A stretch of 38,648 nucleotides of DNA from Echinostoma caproni (Eukaryota; Platyhelminthes; Trematoda; Plagiorchiida; Echinostomatidae): positions 1 through 38,648 of the forward strand of contig UZAN01043956.1 in the NCBI GenBank assembly GCA_900618425.1, given 5' to 3'. Below, piece by piece: positions 35,478-38,648 of the stretch (position 1 is its first letter; every line of letters begins with the position of its first letter). A program made the position numbers and the translations under genes. The notes under the pieces are model-generated. The model saw nothing but the letters and a program-made list of their open reading frames with translations, made no database searches and was not told where the DNA came from.

Positions 35478-35610
35478 CTATTGCGTTAGTCTAGCAGTCG
35501 ACAGAATCCCTGGGTCGNGTTGATACTCGTCATCTGTTCCTTCTGGTAGTCGAACATCGAAACGCGACACCTGAAATGCAAACTGCGAAGTGTAGACCTT
35601 TGGCGCCAGG
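35478..35610 (-). CDS. Candidate last exon, minus strand, acidic C-terminus
   Basis: On the - strand the acceptor AACATTTATATTTTTAG (complement starting at 35611) is strong. One base (completing a codon, phase 2) precedes 43 open codons and a TAG at the complement of 35478-35480. The translation includes APKVYTSQFAFQVSRFDVRL then PEGTDDEYQ, one residue unresolved because of the N at 35518, and ends DPGILSTARLTQ. The mix of acidic residues and alternating hydrophobics is protein-like; no family was recognised. A second acceptor (TTGCATTTCAG, complement starting at 35571) lies inside. The two other frames are also open for 26-41 codons, one reading VSMFDYQKEQMTSIN, so the frame is preferred, not proven. 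A repeat-derived origin is possible. Confidence 0.38.
35518..35518. other. Ambiguous base (N)
   Basis: The only unresolved base in the window. It falls inside the candidate exon 35478-35610 and makes one codon undetermined. Confidence 0.99.
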
Positions 35611-37404
35611 CTAAAAATATAAATGTTTGTACATTTCAGCCGGCGGTACAGTACAGTAACTGCTTAATTTAGTTCTGCTCTAGTGCCAGTGAATTTGAAA
35701 AAAAATACATAGAATCACATGTTTAAACACTGGGGTTTATAAGTAGACATATAAATACCGTTTCTTTTGGGAATCTTCAATCCAGTTGATACGCACTATA
35801 TATATTTTAAGGTTTCGAAAACATGAGGCGAATAACCAGCTGCAAATCGAGCACAGGAGATCAGACGTAGTGCTTTTTGGTGAATAAATTATCGTTGCGC
35901 CTACACCATTGTTTGGTGTGTTGAAGTTATTTAAGTTCTTTTAATGGATGCAACACATAACATGGCTTATTGAACGTTTTACGCATATCATCATGTAGAA
36001 AATGCAAACAGTGCTCTATATTCGGCTTTTGGTTATATTAGAAAACGATAATCAGTAACATAATTCTTAGCAAAGTCATTCGACGCCAAGCACACTTCGA
36101 ATCAAACATAGTCAGTTGCTGATGTTTTCACCTCAAGAAAGTTAAACTTGAAGGCTACAACCATCCTCGAGTAGTGGGAACATGCCATTCCGTTTCATTG
36201 TGAATCGTGCTTATTTCTTATTGAACGTTTTGGTTTTATGCCTTGCAGATTTTCACTTGACCCTAACTGCATAGAACATCCTGTCCGTTGAAAATTCCAG
36301 CCCACACGAAGTCTTGACAGTCCCGCAAATCCGAGTGCGAGGAAGTATTTTACTGCATACCTGGAACATATTATATAACAGTAGGTTTAAGAGTGAGGTA
36401 CAGTGCACTCGAAAACGGGCAGAATATGAATGCCGAATAAAAGGTGATCAATGATACAATCCGTGGCAGAATATTGGGGCGAAATCAATGTGTGAACGAT
36501 TTCTACCTTTTTACCATTTGATAACACACTGGCTAGATTGTTTTGGAGAGATGAGGTCAGGTGCTTGATTATACTTTGCTGGTTGAACCGGGACAGTATT
36601 ATATTTTAAATTTTTTTGAAGGTTTGTTTTGGAATTTATTGCTTGAAACTGATGGAAAATGACACAAAACCCTCAGTGAACTGATCATGCCACCATTGTG
36701 TTAGTGATCTATTTTTTGTTGTATAGCAATTTAGGATAACTGACACCAACTTAAAGTACATTGCGAGAACAGGTTTGGCAATTTAATGTTAAACGTTACG
36801 AGATCTAATTTATACCGATCAGACAAAGCTATCACACTTTGGGATGCGCGAGAGAGGGGGACAATCGAATAATATGACGACATATTTTCTATTATCTTCA
36901 GCCTTTCAAAGGTAGTAAGTATATCGGTCCCATTCACGCAGCTTTGACGATTCATTTCTTTTGCACGTTTTTCAGGTAATTACAAGATTAAATTTTAGAA
37001 CCCAACTTTAATTGAACTTTTCAGATAGGACAGTAAAACGGTGAAGCCGTCTTGCTCTATCTACCATCATCTTTTTCACTGCGATTTGAATTCAGAATTG
37101 GAAGTCTGTTAATTTGATACTCAGATAGTTCACTAATTTTTCATTTCTTAATATAGATGATTATTATTTAGAACGTAGTTAAATGAGTACAACAATCTAG
37201 GGGTGAAATTAGTTTACAGATGTATGCTAACCCTCAGAAAATAACTGTAATTTCATTACAAGCGGCCCCTAAATAAGTCATTGAGATTTAAGCGGTTTCT
37301 TCCTTTTTGAACTGGTTGATTTACCAGCGCTAAAAACCACCGGCGAAACTGAAACCTCCATCTTGCGAGATAAAAATAAGCCAAAACACCATTGTCATTA
37401 GATT
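35611..37404. other. Non-coding, nothing recognised
   Basis: AT-rich. One chance-length - strand frame at 36731-36955. No donor in a matching phase for the 35478 exon was identified with confidence. Confidence 0.35.
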
Positions 37405-37710
37405 TCACCTAAAGACAAAATTGCGCACATTTCTCAGTGTACGCTGACAGATCTCTGGCTCACTGCAACAAAACATGCCCGTTTGTGCAACTCGATTACA
37501 ATTGTAACCAATACGATTTATGATGGTTGGTGTCGGATGTATTTGGATCTTCGATGAATCACGGATCACCTAGGATCTTGCAATCGTCCTGTACAAAGAT
37601 CGGATGCCGTAGCTCATCGCCACCGAAGCCAATGTCGGACATGGCTGAAGCAGTTTAACCAGTAGCAGCAGGTTTAGTACGCAGATGTTCAAAGAGAACA
37701 GTGTGGGTGT
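37405..37710 (-). pseudogene. Coding-like minus-strand frame broken by one TAG
   Basis: On the - strand one frame runs 46 codons from the complement of 37710, meets a TAG (complement of 37570-37572), then continues 54 codons to a TGA (complement of 37405-37407). The first half has a hydrophobic, membrane-like segment (LNICVLNLLLLVKLLQ); the second reads DSSKIQIHPTPTIINRIG and QTGMFCCSEPEICQRTL. A GTGAGC donor (complement starting at 37458) lies within the second half, and the TAG itself can act as an acceptor AG, so two exons are an alternative to a broken gene. An overlapping frame starts ATG at the complement of 37640-37642 (MSDIGFGGDELRHPIFVQDD). No family was recognised. Confidence 0.18.
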
Positions 37711-38199
37711 TCATGCGTGCATCAACGGTTGTGTGTACCCAAAGCGTTACGGGACAATTATTTGACGAAACCATATCAAATCACTGAAACCATTTTCTAG
37801 GATGCCATAAATTTAATGAGAAGCATATTTTGATTAAAAAGACAGCAAATTTGAAAAAAAGATCTTCTTACTACCAAAATCCTCTGTAATCTAACAGAAG
37901 GCAAGTTAGCGTGATTCCTCAAATGCATTGAGACAAAACAAATGCAGAAACCTGAAATCAGTTTATGTCCGCATGCTACAACCATATTCCGTTAAATAAT
38001 CTTTCCAAACAGATTAGTTTGGTATGCAGAACATTCTTTTTCTCGGTAAACTTTGAGACGAAATCTCTTGAATTTCTCTCTCTCGGAGTTTCCTCAAATG
38101 AATCTATGAATGTGTTTGGAGAAATTATTCGGTTTATTATCAGAGATTGAGTCAGTAACAAATTTTAAAACTGAAATTTGGTAATTATTTTTGTCTCAT

Positions 38200-38648
38200 C
38201 TTGCCATTACGACGAGACTGCCCATCACGACGAGACTGCACCTTGACGCGGTGTGATGGCTTGCGTGCCTCCATGACCCTGCGAGCTACACAGGATGGCT
38301 TCTCAGTCGTAGATACAATCATGCCTGAAAGGTCAACGGGTAGAGGCCAGACGAAGCTCAGTCTCACAAGCCAGCTGCTTGGGCACCCCCTGGCTTCTTT
38401 CTTCTATCCACAACCGCCCCTGGAGAGGTCACTCCATTAAAAAAACACGGTGAAGGGCAGTTTACCGGTCAAAAAACCCCGCTAGATGGACGTAGGAGCA
38501 GGGTACCTGGGGCTTCCTCTCGACGGTGGGAGAAGTCTTCGAACTTCATTGGACAGCTGCCGCCCGCCCAAGGTGGGCAGCCCCCAGCCAATAAGGTGCT
38601 ATCCCGACCACGTTCTGCTTGTCTCATTGGGTGCATGAGGCTGAGGGC
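38200..38648 (+). mobile_element. GC-rich repeat-like block, probable 5' part of a non-LTR retrotransposon, cut by window edge
   Basis: Composition changes abruptly near 38200 from AT-rich to GC-rich and stays so to the edge. The block starts with a tandem 18-base duplication, then a + frame to 38440 (ending PQPPLERSLH), overlapped by another + frame open from 38344 to the window end, about 101 codons without a stop and rich in Pro, Gly, Arg and Ser. The sudden change, stop-poor Pro/Arg-rich sequence and position fit the 5' region of a LINE-type element. The wording also recalls repeats of trematode genomes, from memory only. No reverse transcriptase motif is visible because the element, if one, continues beyond the window. 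A GC-rich first exon is the alternative. Confidence 0.45.
38205..38240 (+). repeat. Tandem 18-base direct repeat
   Basis: Two adjacent 18-base units, 38205-38222 and 38223-38240, sharing ACGACGAGACTGC and differing at two positions. They mark the left edge of the GC-rich block. Confidence 0.85.

Overview
The window looks like eukaryotic, probably metazoan, nuclear DNA: AT-rich, mostly non-coding, with tetranucleotide microsatellites, plausible spliceosomal introns (GTRAGT donors, T-rich tracts before AG), AATAAA signals, one unresolved base (35518), and no operons, tRNA, rRNA or CRISPR. The GC-rich block at the right end resembles 5' parts of non-LTR retrotransposons and recalls flatworm (trematode) repeats. 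That taxonomic guess is a recollection and is weakly held. No complete gene and no recognisable protein family could be identified.

Layout. The left edge cuts a + strand coding exon (1-161), the most convincing coding sequence here. A possible two-exon gene end with a 119-base intron lies on the - strand at 909-1306. A possible + strand last exon with AATAAA lies at 2237-2456. Two large tetranucleotide arrays follow at 1902-1964 (TCAA) and 4695-4874 (TATC, or GATA on the other strand). A coding-like but broken patch spans 5633-6168. Further candidate exons lie at 12532-12630 (+, with AATAAA), 13172-13555 (strand unresolved), 16506-16707 (-) and 25202-25353 (+).

A GC- and CpG-richer island at about 28290-28530 carries a 16-base perfect palindrome. 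It precedes three + strand candidate exons (28572-28652, 29116-29182, 29315 onward) whose phases agree and which end at an AATAAA cluster. On the - strand, a candidate last exon (35478-35610) follows a strong acceptor and contains the N, and a coding-like frame broken by one TAG occupies 37405-37710. From about 38200 the sequence becomes GC-rich and repeat-like with a frame still open at the window edge.

Caveat. Open stretches of 30-60 codons arise by chance in DNA of this composition, and several GC-balanced patches are open in more than one frame. Apart from 1-161, the exon calls rest on splice-site quality, phase agreement, poly(A) signals and amino-acid composition judged by eye. They are hypotheses to test with RNA-seq or protein homology. 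The long frame across the TATC array is microsatellite translation, not a gene. No strong evidence for a novel biological system was found.
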